The position numbers were made by a program, and so were the translations under genes. The notes below the pieces were generated by a model. It was not told the origin of the DNA. It did no database searches and saw nothing but the letters and a program-made list of their open reading frames with translations. From the NCBI RefSeq assembly GCF_012222825.1, contig NZ_CP038017.1:1178001-1242000 (forward strand): a stretch of 64,000 nucleotides of DNA. Direction: 5' to 3'. Positions 17,262 through 25,985 of the stretch are shown piece by piece (within the stretch, counting starts at the first letter, position 1; every line of letters starts with the position of its first letter). The stretch is from Allofrancisella frigidaquae. Its GTDB lineage: Bacteria; Pseudomonadota; Gammaproteobacteria; Francisellales; Francisellaceae.

Positions 17262-17671
17262 GGGTCTGTTGCAAGCATAGTCGATTTGGGTGATTTAAGG
17301 TTAATATTTTAATTCTGAGTATCTCGAGCAACTATTATAAAGTTATTCTTTATTTTTTATTAATATTTTCGATATTTTGATACACTGATCCCTAGTTAAG
17401 GCATAAATTTGGTGGGTCAAGTACTACAAGACGTTTAAGATTGAAGCAAATAGATTTCATTAACTCAGCAAAGTGATTCTTTGAAACTCTCCTGTATCTA
17501 ACACGTTTATTCTGATGAGCAAACACTCTTTCATAAGGTGAGCGTATAGCACTAAACCATTTGTCTTGATCATGGTTTTTACCAAGCATATTATTAGACT
17601 TCCTCGGAAACTAGATTTTATGTAAACTTTAACAAAATTTGCAATTGTCAGCTTTAGATTTCAACACGCCC
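17262..17671 (-). mobile_element. internally deleted ISFtu2-like (IS5-family) element
   Basis: The 3' end GGGTCTGTTGCAAGC is at 17262-17276. The other end is probably GGGCGTGTTGAAATC read on the minus strand from 17671. Between them are only the C-terminal part of an IS5-family transposase and flanking sequence, about 410 bp where full IS5-type elements have about 900, so the middle is deleted. It lies in inverted orientation to the copy at 14645-14821, and both 3' ends point inward to manC-manB. The outer end is inferred from similarity between the ends. Confidence 0.7.
17392..17589 (-). pseudogene. IS5-family transposase, C-terminal fragment
   Basis: Sixty-five codons survive: IRSPYERVFAHQNKRVRYR and FAELMKSICFNLKRLVVLDP are the characteristic IS5-family C-terminal sequence with the Y-(2)-R-(3)-E-like segment. 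A complete transposase would have about 250-300 residues with the DDE residues upstream, all missing. The fragment happens to begin with an ATG. It cannot transpose. Confidence 0.85.
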
Positions 17672-17812
17672 ATAATGTGCAGAAAAGTGTATCTATAGCT
17701 AGTCGACTTTGTAATTAAATTGAGTTAAAAAATATGCAAGATGGATTAATCTCATTTTTAATAACACTTAGAACTGTACATCTATTCAAATACTTACTTA
17801 TCTTAGCATTAT

Positions 17813-18613
17813 TTATATAGTTTTTATAAAGCTTTTAATCCTTCTTGCAAAATATATACCTAAAGCCATAAAAAAATTATACTTTTTCAAAGACTCAAAA
17901 TACTCTCTATATATTCTTAAAGAAGCGCTCTTCGACTGAGACACACCACCAGCTCTAAAGTAACACACTACAATATCCATTTTATTAAAAGACTTTCTTG
18001 AATATTTCGCATTTAGATATTGGTCATAATCTGCTGATATTTTTAATTTCAAATCAAACTTAGTGGTTTTTAAGTAATCTACTCTAGCAAATAGTGACTG
18101 ATGGCAGTAAGGCAAGTTTCTATGAATTAATTTACCTCTGCTCTTAATTATATTAGATCTTTTTATATCATCAAAGAAAAGTGCCGTATCTCCGTATACA
18201 AAGGTATACTCTCTTTGCAAATAGTTTAGTACACTCGCTAAAGTACTATTCGAATAGAACATATCTCCCGCGTTCATAAAATTAATCCAATCACCAGTAG
18301 CTAAACTAATTCCCTTATTCATAGCATCGTAAATACCATTATCAGGCTCACTAACCCAATAATCTATTTGTGATTCATATCTTTTTATAATCTCTAACGT
18401 ACTATCACTAGAGCCGCCATCTATGATTATATACTCTAGATTGTCATAAGTTTGGTTTATCACGCTTTTGATAGTTTCTTCTAGAAATTTCTCACCATTA
18501 TAAACAACCGTTATAACTGTGATTAAAGGTTTATCTTTTTGTGATTTTTTTTCTATACCTTGAAATTGTAAACGAATACATTGTTTTTGCGTTTTATTAA
18601 AACTTTTCATCAT
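17813..18613 (-). CDS. glycosyltransferase family 2
   Basis: This 266-residue protein has the GT-A fold start TVITVVYNGEKFLEETIKSV, the IIIDGGSSDSTLEII nucleotide-binding run, and DNGIYDAMNKGISLATGDW, typical of the WcaE/colanic-acid type GT2 group; the metal-binding acidic motif corresponds to NAGDMF. It is the last transferase gene of the O-antigen operon, starts 3 bp after the preceding GT2 gene ends, and adds one sugar of the repeat unit on the cytoplasmic face. The donor cannot be read from sequence. Confidence 0.88.
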   Translation of the reverse strand: MMKSFNKTQKQCIRLQFQGIEKKSQKDKPLITVITVVYNGEKFLEETIKSVINQTYDNLEYIIIDGGSSDSTLEIIKRYESQIDYWVSEPDNGIYDAMNKGISLATGDWINFMNAGDMFYSNSTLASVLNYLQREYTFVYGDTALFFDDIKRSNIIKSRGKLIHRNLPYCHQSLFARVDYLKTTKFDLKLKISADYDQYLNAKYSRKSFNKMDIVVCYFRAGGVSQSKSASLRIYREYFESLKKYNFFMALGIYFARRIKSFIKTI

Positions 18614-18616
18614 AAA

Positions 18617-19543
18617 TCACCAGAAGATTTTTTTAACCATCTTTTTGACCAAAAAAAAGTAGTTTAAACTAAAATTTTTATTCAATACATAAAAGTCAGA
18701 AATATTACGTAAGTTATACTTATATGTAAATTTAGAATATTTTACCAATAACCATGATACCATGACGTTATTTTTTCTTATCAAACTATCTCTATAGTTC
18801 TCTATAAAATATGCTTTAACTAGTGCGTAATGTAAAGGCAATTTCCCATCATCTGATTTAACACTAATAGAATCAGCATGTGCTCGAAAGAATGATAACT
18901 TTTCATTAACAAAAGCAAATTTTTTATATTGGTGTGCTGTAAGTAAAAAAATTAACAAATCATTACCTATAGCATGCATCGAAAAATCACTATTAACTTT
19001 ATTCGGGATATTAACCAATAAATTTGACTTTAAATCCTTAAGCCTAAACAAAGCACATCCAGGAGAAACTGGATAATTCACATCAAACAAAACTCCATTA
19101 ATATAGCTTTCACTTGAGTATGTATTTGATTCTCCCATGCAAAAAACATCACTTTCATTAGAACCATTATTCTGAAAAATTTCAGTTTTAGTATAGACAA
19201 ATCCCACATCATGATTTTCTAAATATGGTAAAGTTTTTTCTAAAAACTCAGGAGCTATCAAATCATCAGACCAAAGTATCTTCCCATACTCTCCACTAGC
19301 TTCATCTATACATCTTTTCCAATTTCTCACTGGCCCAATATTTGTTTCGTTTTGAAAGATTTTTATCCTATCATCTTTTGATGCAAGTTTTTGTAATATA
19401 TCCCAAGTTTTATCTGTACTTTTATTATCTACAATAATTATCTCAATATTTTCGTAAGTTTGAGCGAGAGCACTTTGAACTGTTTCTTCTATTAAATGTT
19501 CCCTATTATAAACTGGTATTAAAATACTTACTAGTGAATACAT
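18617..19543 (-). CDS. glycosyltransferase family 2
   Basis: The 308-residue product has the GT2 N-terminus VSILIPVYNREHLIEETVQS, the DNKSTDKTWDIL run and a metal-binding acidic pair in ILWSDDLIAPEFL. The C-terminal third is basic and may touch the membrane. It sits between wzx and another GT2 gene and likely transfers one of the nucleotide sugars made by this cluster, with tyvelose a possible donor because the CDP-sugar genes are just upstream. That is inference from position. Confidence 0.88.
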   Translation of the reverse strand: MYSLVSILIPVYNREHLIEETVQSALAQTYENIEIIIVDNKSTDKTWDILQKLASKDDRIKIFQNETNIGPVRNWKRCIDEASGEYGKILWSDDLIAPEFLEKTLPYLENHDVGFVYTKTEIFQNNGSNESDVFCMGESNTYSSESYINGVLFDVNYPVSPGCALFRLKDLKSNLLVNIPNKVNSDFSMHAIGNDLLIFLLTAHQYKKFAFVNEKLSFFRAHADSISVKSDDGKLPLHYALVKAYFIENYRDSLIRKNNVMVSWLLVKYSKFTYKYNLRNISDFYVLNKNFSLNYFFLVKKMVKKIFW

Positions 19544-19544
19544 A

Positions 19545-20864
19545 TCATTTCCTTTTTTTGATAACTAAATAATAGACCTGTATACTCCCTAAAAAGGAAA
19601 ATAATAATAACGAGGTTGTTGCACCATATATGATTCCATCCACTCCAAAACTATAGCATTTAACTAAAATTAAAGATAAAGGAATATTAAACAACATGGC
19701 GGCAATGGAGGTTAAAGTTTGAATACCTAATTTAGCCATTCCATTAACAATAAATGCAAAAATATTATTCCATACACAGACAATTATAAATATCGACATA
19801 GCATAAATAAGATTATTATCTACTATAAAATCTTTTCCTATCCAAAAACTTATTATATTTTTTGCTATAAATGCTAAAACAATTATTCCAAATATTATCA
19901 GCATAAAAATTTGAAGTTGTCTAAATAAAGAGTTTTTAATCCACTCGATATCCCCTCTATGATAAGCATCACTACATGCGGACCATAATGGTGTAATTAG
20001 CAATGAATGTATTATCATAATAATCGAAAAAAGTTTAAATACAACATCATAACTTGTTACATATTCTGGACCAAATAACTGTGTAATCATAATCTTGTCA
20101 GTTGTAAAAATTACAATAACTGCTATTTGAATAATAAAAAATTTAAATCCCATGGAGGCAATAGACTTAATACATTCTTTTGAAAAAAAACCTAACTTAG
20201 GAATAAGGAATTTATATTTTTTAAATGTTATATATGTAAGAATAACATTTGATAAAATCAATGAAAAGCCATAACAAAAAGCCAATTTAAATAGAGATCT
20301 TTCAATCAAAAAATATATAAATCCTAAAATCGAAAGTGCAAAAAAATTCGATAAAAACTGATTAAAAACAACCATAGAAGATTTTTGCAATCCATATAAA
20401 ATTTGATTAATAAGACTCAGCCCAAAATTTATAATTAAGAAAAACCCTGATACAGAAACAACTAGATAAAGCTGGTTTTCCGATATTGTTTTTGTGTTAA
20501 AAACCACCTGCCAATTTATATAATAGGATAAAATAAAAAAAATTATCAGTAAACATAATACTATTACTCCTATACAAATATAACTAGTAGATACGTATTT
20601 TTTAGCATCATTTTTTTTCCCTTTAGCTAGCGATTTAGATAAGTTATTCCTAAGACCACTCCCAATACCCACATCAAACAAAACAACCCATGAAAAGATA
20701 CTAACTATAGTGCTCCATATACCATATTTTTCAACTCCTAAATACCAAATCATGATAGGAACTAACAAAAAACTAATTATAATAGCTAAAATTTTAAAAA
20801 TAGTTGATTTCTTGACCTGCAAAATGTAATTTTTTGAGCGATGCTGAGATGTACTTGTATCCAT
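19545..20864 (-). CDS. wzx: Wzx O-unit flippase (polysaccharide transporter)
   Basis: This 439-residue protein has about twelve predicted membrane helices and the overall layout of Wzx/RfbX flippases, with an N-terminal KKSTIFKILAIIISFLLVPI helix, WYLGVEKYGIWSTI and GIGSGLRNNLSKSLA loops. Wzx moves the lipid-linked O-unit across the inner membrane. Its start overlaps the tyv stop by one base. The single polytopic protein of this type in the cluster makes the assignment firm, though such proteins share little sequence. Confidence 0.9.
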   Translation of the reverse strand: MDTSTSQHRSKNYILQVKKSTIFKILAIIISFLLVPIMIWYLGVEKYGIWSTIVSIFSWVVLFDVGIGSGLRNNLSKSLAKGKKNDAKKYVSTSYICIGVIVLCLLIIFFILSYYINWQVVFNTKTISENQLYLVVSVSGFFLIINFGLSLINQILYGLQKSSMVVFNQFLSNFFALSILGFIYFLIERSLFKLAFCYGFSLILSNVILTYITFKKYKFLIPKLGFFSKECIKSIASMGFKFFIIQIAVIVIFTTDKIMITQLFGPEYVTSYDVVFKLFSIIMIIHSLLITPLWSACSDAYHRGDIEWIKNSLFRQLQIFMLIIFGIIVLAFIAKNIISFWIGKDFIVDNNLIYAMSIFIIVCVWNNIFAFIVNGMAKLGIQTLTSIAAMLFNIPLSLILVKCYSFGVDGIIYGATTSLLLFSFLGSIQVYYLVIKKRK

Positions 20865-21886
20865 TAGTGATAGTCTCTAATCCATTCAATCATTTTTTTA
20901 ATACCAAATTCTTTAGAAACCTTTGGTTGCCAACCTATTAATTCTTTTGCTTTTGTTATGTCTGCGACAAATACTCTTTGATCTGACTCCCTTGGAGGTA
21001 ATTGAGTATATGCCATTTTGATATCAAATTCTGATTCTAAGGAACTAAAAAGTTCAAGTAACGAAGATGAATTTTCTATCCCTCCACCAATATTAAAAGC
21101 CTGCCCTTTAATAATCTCTATCTTTTGTGAGGCTTTTAGGTATAAATCCACACAATCACTCGCATAAAGTAGATCTCTTACTTGTTTACCATTACCTGAT
21201 ATTGTAAATGCTTGTTCTAAAGTATCATTCTTTATCTCTAGGGCTTTATGTGTAAACCAACCAAGCCACCCCTGATCGTAAGTAGCGAACTGCCTACCTC
21301 CATACATGGACGAATGTCGAAAGACAACTGTTTTTAAGCCATATATTCTAGCAAAATCTAACATATACTGATCCGCACTCCCTTTTGAAGTGCCATATGG
21401 AGAATGAAAATCTAAAGTAACTTTTTCATCAAAACCATTAGGCTTATCTATACAGACATACCTTGTAGCTGCTTCTTCGTAAGAATACTGCTCTAAATCT
21501 CCATATACCTTATTTGTGGAAGAATATATAACAGTAGAATCAGGACTATAAAGTCTTACTGCATTTAAAAGATTAAAGCTTCCTCCAACATTCACCTCAA
21601 AGTCCATTCTAGGGTCAGCTATAGATGTTGTCATAGCTACTTGACCAGCTAGATGATAAATAACATCAGGCCTATGAATTTTAATAGCCCTCTCAACATC
21701 ATTTGTATTTCTTATATCTCCATGTATAAATTCAAACTCACCTTGAGACTCTAACCATTTTTTATTTTGATAAGACCCAAGCCTATACAAGGAGTCAAAT
21801 ACAATAAGTTCATCACCTTGTGCTAATATTTTACTAGCTATATTAGAGCCTAAAAAGCCACAACCTCCTGTTATTAAATACTTCAT
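20864..21886 (-). CDS. tyv: CDP-paratose 2-epimerase (CDP-tyvelose synthesis)
   Basis: This 340-residue SDR enzyme begins MKYLITGGCGFLGSN and is strikingly like Salmonella RfbE/Tyv: VAMTTSI, NVGGSFNLLNAVR, IYSSTNKVYGDLEQY, RHSSMYGGRQFATYDQGW and RESDQRVFVADI are all family hallmarks. The catalytic Tyr-x-x-x-Lys is YGTSK. Tyv converts CDP-paratose to CDP-tyvelose using tightly bound NAD. It overlaps prt by four bases and wzx by one, so it is in the middle of a tight operon. It implies a 3,6-dideoxyhexose branch in the O-antigen. Confidence 0.93.
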   Translation of the reverse strand: MKYLITGGCGFLGSNIASKILAQGDELIVFDSLYRLGSYQNKKWLESQGEFEFIHGDIRNTNDVERAIKIHRPDVIYHLAGQVAMTTSIADPRMDFEVNVGGSFNLLNAVRLYSPDSTVIYSSTNKVYGDLEQYSYEEAATRYVCIDKPNGFDEKVTLDFHSPYGTSKGSADQYMLDFARIYGLKTVVFRHSSMYGGRQFATYDQGWLGWFTHKALEIKNDTLEQAFTISGNGKQVRDLLYASDCVDLYLKASQKIEIIKGQAFNIGGGIENSSSLLELFSSLESEFDIKMAYTQLPPRESDQRVFVADITKAKELIGWQPKVSKEFGIKKMIEWIRDYH

Positions 21887-22764
21887 TTATTGATTTCCTT
21901 TTGAATTGTCCTTTCCAAGCCCTCTATTAAGGTGTATTTTGGCTTCCATCCTAGTGAATATAAGTTTGAAATATCAGCAGGCAAATCATCTTGCTCATTA
22001 TCTCTAGATTTTACTACTCCAAAGTTCAAGTTACTTTTACTCTTGGATATTTTTTTAACTAGCTGTGCATATTCTTTGACCGAATGCACATACCCACTTC
22101 CTAAAGGATAATTATAAAAGCCTACATGATCTAATTTTCTATTTAATATGTAACAAATTGCACTAACCACATCATCTATATATATAAAATCTTTTTTCTG
22201 TACACCAGTAGTTAAGTTAATATTTCTAACATTTTTTAAGCAAGAGTCAATTACAAAAGATGTAAACTTATTCTTAGCATCTTCTTCACCATACATGTAA
22301 TTTAGTAAAACATTCTCAACTGTTATATTTTTAACCTTTGAATAATACTCTAACCATTCTGTGAACTGTTTTTTTGAAAGCGAGTATGGATTAAAAAACT
22401 TGTCCAAGATGGTATCTACATTAATTACCCGTGATAAAGAATCAGTCTTACATAACAGCGTTTCAACCACCTCTAATGGGAAATTTAAATTTGCTTGTGT
22501 AACAAAACTATCAGATTCGCCACTCCTACCATAACAGGTTGCAGCATGTATTAATATAGAAATATCCTTATGCTTATCAAGCATTTTACTTAGCTCATCC
22601 GCATAAAAAATATTCGACTTAAATTTAAATAAGTTATTTTCTAAACATGAAAAATCAGATGTTCTTCGGACTATCACAAACACTTCGAATCCTTTCTGAA
22701 GAAGCTCTCTAACTAGACGACTACCTAAATATCCAGTAGCACCAGTTACTAATATTTTTTTCAT
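21883..22764 (-). CDS. prt: CDP-paratose (or abequose) synthase, SDR reductase
   Basis: The 293-residue protein has the Rossmann motif TGATGYLGSRL, the catalytic Tyr-x-x-x-Lys as YSLSK, and segments shared with Prt/Abe such as RVINVDTILDKFFNPY, KKDFIYIDDVVSA and SRDNEQDDLPAD. Prt reduces the 4-keto group of the CDP-3,6-dideoxy-4-ketohexose. Prt and Abe differ in product stereochemistry, which I cannot settle from motifs; the tyv gene directly downstream makes paratose synthase the logical choice. It starts six bases after the ddhC-like gene. Confidence 0.8.
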   Translation of the reverse strand: MKKILVTGATGYLGSRLVRELLQKGFEVFVIVRRTSDFSCLENNLFKFKSNIFYADELSKMLDKHKDISILIHAATCYGRSGESDSFVTQANLNFPLEVVETLLCKTDSLSRVINVDTILDKFFNPYSLSKKQFTEWLEYYSKVKNITVENVLLNYMYGEEDAKNKFTSFVIDSCLKNVRNINLTTGVQKKDFIYIDDVVSAICYILNRKLDHVGFYNYPLGSGYVHSVKEYAQLVKKISKSKSNLNFGVVKSRDNEQDDLPADISNLYSLGWKPKYTLIEGLERTIQKEINK

Positions 22765-22770
22765 ATAAAT

Positions 22771-23979
22771 TTATTTATATTGCTCTAAGAATTTTGTTGT
22801 ATTAGTATGTACATAGTCCATCATCACTTGGGTTAGCCCATGATGGCAAGCTAGCAAGATACCTCCTTTCATAACTGCATCAGAATTAGGATAGCCTCCA
22901 TCACAAGCAATATGAGGAATATCTCTAAATCCAGGCTGTCTTAAAATATTACCTGTAAACACAGTACGAGTTTGAATATTACATTTTTCTAGAAATATTT
23001 GCATATCTGTTCTTGTAAATGGTGCTTTTTCTCTAACTGTAAGAGGAAATGCTAACCAGCCAGTTCTACAATTTTCTAATGTTTTTGGTAAGATAAACCA
23101 ATCTTCATATTTTTTGAAAAATTCTATCTGTTTGTTAAACCATTTATTTCTAGCGTCTATGTTTTTATGTAGTTTTGATAATTGCACCAAACCAAATGCT
23201 GCCCCCATTTCAGAAGGTTCAAGATTATACCCTAATGCTTCAAAAACAAATTTAGCATCATAGCGAATCCCTTCTATGTCTATATTAAATCTATTTTCAA
23301 TAGCTTCTGACTCTACAAACAATGATGAGCTTCTTCCCCAACTTCTAAGCAACTTAGCTTTAGCATTCAGCTTCTTATCATTCACACAAAGCATTCCACC
23401 ATTACCAGCACAGTTAATTACATGTGAACCATAAAAACTAGTGACACTAATATCGACAAATCTTCCTGAAGATGCACCATCAATTTCCGCACCTAGAGTA
23501 TCACAAGAGTCTTCTATTGTTATTAGATTGTATTTATCAGCTATGTCTTTTAATTTTCTCCAGTTTGGAAGGTTCCCTAAAAGGTTTGGAATCATCATAG
23601 CTTTTGTCTTTGAAGTTATCATTGATTCAACTTTATTTACATCAATATTATATGTTCCTTCTTCAACATCAATAAATACTGGGATCAAACCATTTTTAAC
23701 TATAGGAGCTACAGTTGTAGAAAATGTAAGAGCAGGAGTAATAATTTCTGAACCCTTAGGCAAGTTTAACAACTCTATTGACAAATAGTTTGCTGAAGAC
23801 CCAGAATTTACCATAATACCATATTTTTTATCATACAGCTCAGCAACCCTAGACTCCATTTCTCTAACATTTTTTCCCATCTGTGTAGAAGTTTTTAGAC
23901 AGTTAACTACAGCATCTATCTCTTCTTGACCATGCACAGTACACCCATAAGGTACAAACATTTTATCTTTATAAATCAT
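22771..23979 (-). CDS. ddhC: CDP-4-keto-6-deoxyglucose 3-dehydrase, ColD-like and without Fe-S cysteines
   Basis: This 402-residue DegT-fold enzyme removes the C3 hydroxyl of the 4-keto-6-deoxy sugar using PMP. The usual cofactor Lys is a His (SFYGSHVI, His186), the hallmark of 3-dehydrases, and Asp157 in IEDSCD holds the pyridine nitrogen. Classical DdhC/AscC binds a [2Fe-2S] cluster through C-x57-C-x-C-x7-C, beginning at IEDCCD. Here that first Cys is Ser158 and the later Cys-rich loop after SWGR is absent. ColD of the GDP-colitose pathway also lacks the cluster. The context (ddhA, ddhB, prt, tyv) points to a CDP-sugar substrate, and ddhD, the reductase partner, is not in the cluster. Confidence 0.85.
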   Translation of the reverse strand: MIYKDKMFVPYGCTVHGQEEIDAVVNCLKTSTQMGKNVREMESRVAELYDKKYGIMVNSGSSANYLSIELLNLPKGSEIITPALTFSTTVAPIVKNGLIPVFIDVEEGTYNIDVNKVESMITSKTKAMMIPNLLGNLPNWRKLKDIADKYNLITIEDSCDTLGAEIDGASSGRFVDISVTSFYGSHVINCAGNGGMLCVNDKKLNAKAKLLRSWGRSSSLFVESEAIENRFNIDIEGIRYDAKFVFEALGYNLEPSEMGAAFGLVQLSKLHKNIDARNKWFNKQIEFFKKYEDWFILPKTLENCRTGWLAFPLTVREKAPFTRTDMQIFLEKCNIQTRTVFTGNILRQPGFRDIPHIACDGGYPNSDAVMKGGILLACHHGLTQVMMDYVHTNTTKFLEQYK

Positions 23980-24099
23980 ATTTTCTTCCTTTCATATTTT
24001 TAATCATTATTTTGTTAAAGATGGATGCATTTCTCAACGATTAATTACTCAATAAATAGCCATCCTAAAAACCTATTTAACACTAAGAAAAATAGTCAT

Positions 24100-25212
24100 T
24101 CAATTAATCCATTCAATATTTTTGTCTTTTGCACAAGTAATATAACATTCTAAGTCATTTTCTGTTAATATTTTTTTATTATCTTCATAAAAAGACTTAT
24201 ACCATTTGACTGTTTTTTCAAAAGTAGTCTCACTATCCCAAACATCTCTCCATTTTAATCTAATATGAGCTTTCGAACAGTCAAGTTTTAAAAGGTTTGC
24301 TTCATGTAATTGATCAGGATCTTTATTTATCTCATAATCTATCTTGTCCCAATGCTTTTTCACTCTCTTAACAACCTCTTTAACCGTAATACTACCTTCG
24401 TCACTAGGACCAAAATTCCAAGCCTCAGCAAACTCTTTTTTCCCCTCAAGAAGCTTTTGTCCAATTTGCAAATACCCACTTAAAGGCTCTAATACATGTT
24501 CCCATGGTCTAGTAGCATAAGGATTTCGTATAATCACTTTTTTATTTTTAGACACAGATGTCATAATATCTGTAATAAGCCGATCTTTAGCCCAGTCTCC
24601 ACCACCTATCACATTTCCCGCTCTACAAGTTGCGATCAAAGTATTATGCGTTTTTTTATACTCATCTAGGTTAAAGTAAGAATTTCTGTAAGAAGTCGCA
24701 AGCAAATCTGCACAACCTTTTGATGAGCTGTATGGATCATATCCACCCATAGGATCATTCTCTCTATATCCCCAAACCCATTCTTTATTGTCATAAACCT
24801 TATCACTTGTAATATTAACTACTGCTTTTACATTATACATTCTACAAGCTTCAAACACCTTAAGAGTACCAATAACATTAGTTTCATACGTTTCAACCGG
24901 ACTCTCATAGGATAATCTCACAAGAGGCTGTGCAGCAAGATGAAACACTATATCTGGCTTATAAACTTCAAATATTTGATTTAATTTCACCTGATCTCTA
25001 ATATCGCCAATAATTGAAGCTATATTAAGATTCAATAGCTCTATATGATTCGGGTTAGTTGGAGCTTCAAGCGAGTATCCAATAACTTTCGCACCCATCC
25101 GTGATAACCAATAGACCAACCAAGAACCTTTAAATCCAGTGTGACCTGTAACTAATACTGTTTTACCTCTATAAATTCCACCAAATAGTGAAATCAATTC
25201 CAAGTTTTCCAT
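24100..25212 (-). CDS. ddhB: CDP-glucose 4,6-dehydratase
   Basis: This 370-residue SDR has the NAD motif GHTGFKGSWL near residue 24, the catalytic YSSSK (in GGYDPYSSSKGCADLL), and NFGPSDEGSITV, all as in RfbG/DdhB. It makes CDP-4-keto-6-deoxyglucose, the second step of the dideoxyhexose route. Its start overlaps the end of ddhA by 19 bp. A 120-bp gap with no gene separates it from the next gene. Confidence 0.94.
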   Translation of the reverse strand: MENLELISLFGGIYRGKTVLVTGHTGFKGSWLVYWLSRMGAKVIGYSLEAPTNPNHIELLNLNIASIIGDIRDQVKLNQIFEVYKPDIVFHLAAQPLVRLSYESPVETYETNVIGTLKVFEACRMYNVKAVVNITSDKVYDNKEWVWGYRENDPMGGYDPYSSSKGCADLLATSYRNSYFNLDEYKKTHNTLIATCRAGNVIGGGDWAKDRLITDIMTSVSKNKKVIIRNPYATRPWEHVLEPLSGYLQIGQKLLEGKKEFAEAWNFGPSDEGSITVKEVVKRVKKHWDKIDYEINKDPDQLHEANLLKLDCSKAHIRLKWRDVWDSETTFEKTVKWYKSFYEDNKKILTENDLECYITCAKDKNIEWIN

Positions 25213-25967
25213 GGTGCCTTGCCACTATCCCAGAGTTTATTTAAATCATTTTTATCTTTCAGCGTATCCATTGGCTTCCAAAACCCATCATGTTTATAAG
25301 TGAACATCTCACCATCTAACGCTAAATTCTTAAGTGGCTCTTGTTCAAATACTGTCAAATCATTTTCTATATAATCAAATACTTTAGGTTCACATACAAA
25401 AAAACCCGCGTTTATCCAATTTCCATCGCCTTTTGGTTTTTCATGGAAGCTTTTAACCTGGCCATCTCCTGCAATTTCTAATGCCCCAAATCTGCCATCA
25501 GGTTGAGCTGAGGTCATAGTAATAGCTTTACCATGAGATTTATGAAGCTTAATTAGTTCAGAAATATTTACATCACTTACCCCATCACCATATGTAAGCA
25601 TAAACGCCTCATCTCCTATAAACTCTTTAGCCCTTTTTATCCTTCCCCCTGTCATACTGTTTATACCCGTATATAAAAGAGTGATTTTCCAAGGTTCGCT
25701 GGAATTATTCAACACGTCTATATTCCCATTTTGCATATCAATTGTAACGTCACTTTGATGTAAAAAATAATTTGCGAAATACTCTTTTATATAATAGCCT
25801 TTATATCCAAGAAGCACGACAAAATTATTAAACCCATACTTTGAATATATTTTCATAATATGCCAAAGTATTGGCTTTCCACCTATTTCTACCATTGGCT
25901 TTGGCTTTAAATCTGTTTCTTCACTAAGCCTTGTTCCAAAACCACCAGCTAATATAACCACCTTCAT
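25194..25967 (-). CDS. ddhA: glucose-1-phosphate cytidylyltransferase
   Basis: This protein of about 257 residues has the nucleotidyltransferase signature LAGGFGTRLSEETDLKPKPM at its N-terminus, then GGKPILWHIMKIYS and the metal-binding TYGDGVSDV. RfbF/DdhA makes CDP-glucose from CTP and glucose-1-phosphate. A longer frame from 25985 exists, but ATG 25967 has a GAGGAG site six bases upstream and gives the family N-terminus MKVVILAGG. It starts the CDP-3,6-dideoxyhexose block. Confidence 0.95.
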   Translation of the reverse strand: MKVVILAGGFGTRLSEETDLKPKPMVEIGGKPILWHIMKIYSKYGFNNFVVLLGYKGYYIKEYFANYFLHQSDVTIDMQNGNIDVLNNSSEPWKITLLYTGINSMTGGRIKRAKEFIGDEAFMLTYGDGVSDVNISELIKLHKSHGKAITMTSAQPDGRFGALEIAGDGQVKSFHEKPKGDGNWINAGFFVCEPKVFDYIENDLTVFEQEPLKNLALDGEMFTYKHDGFWKPMDTLKDKNDLNKLWDSGKAPWKTWN

Positions 25968-25985
25968 ACAATACTCCTCTCTCAA

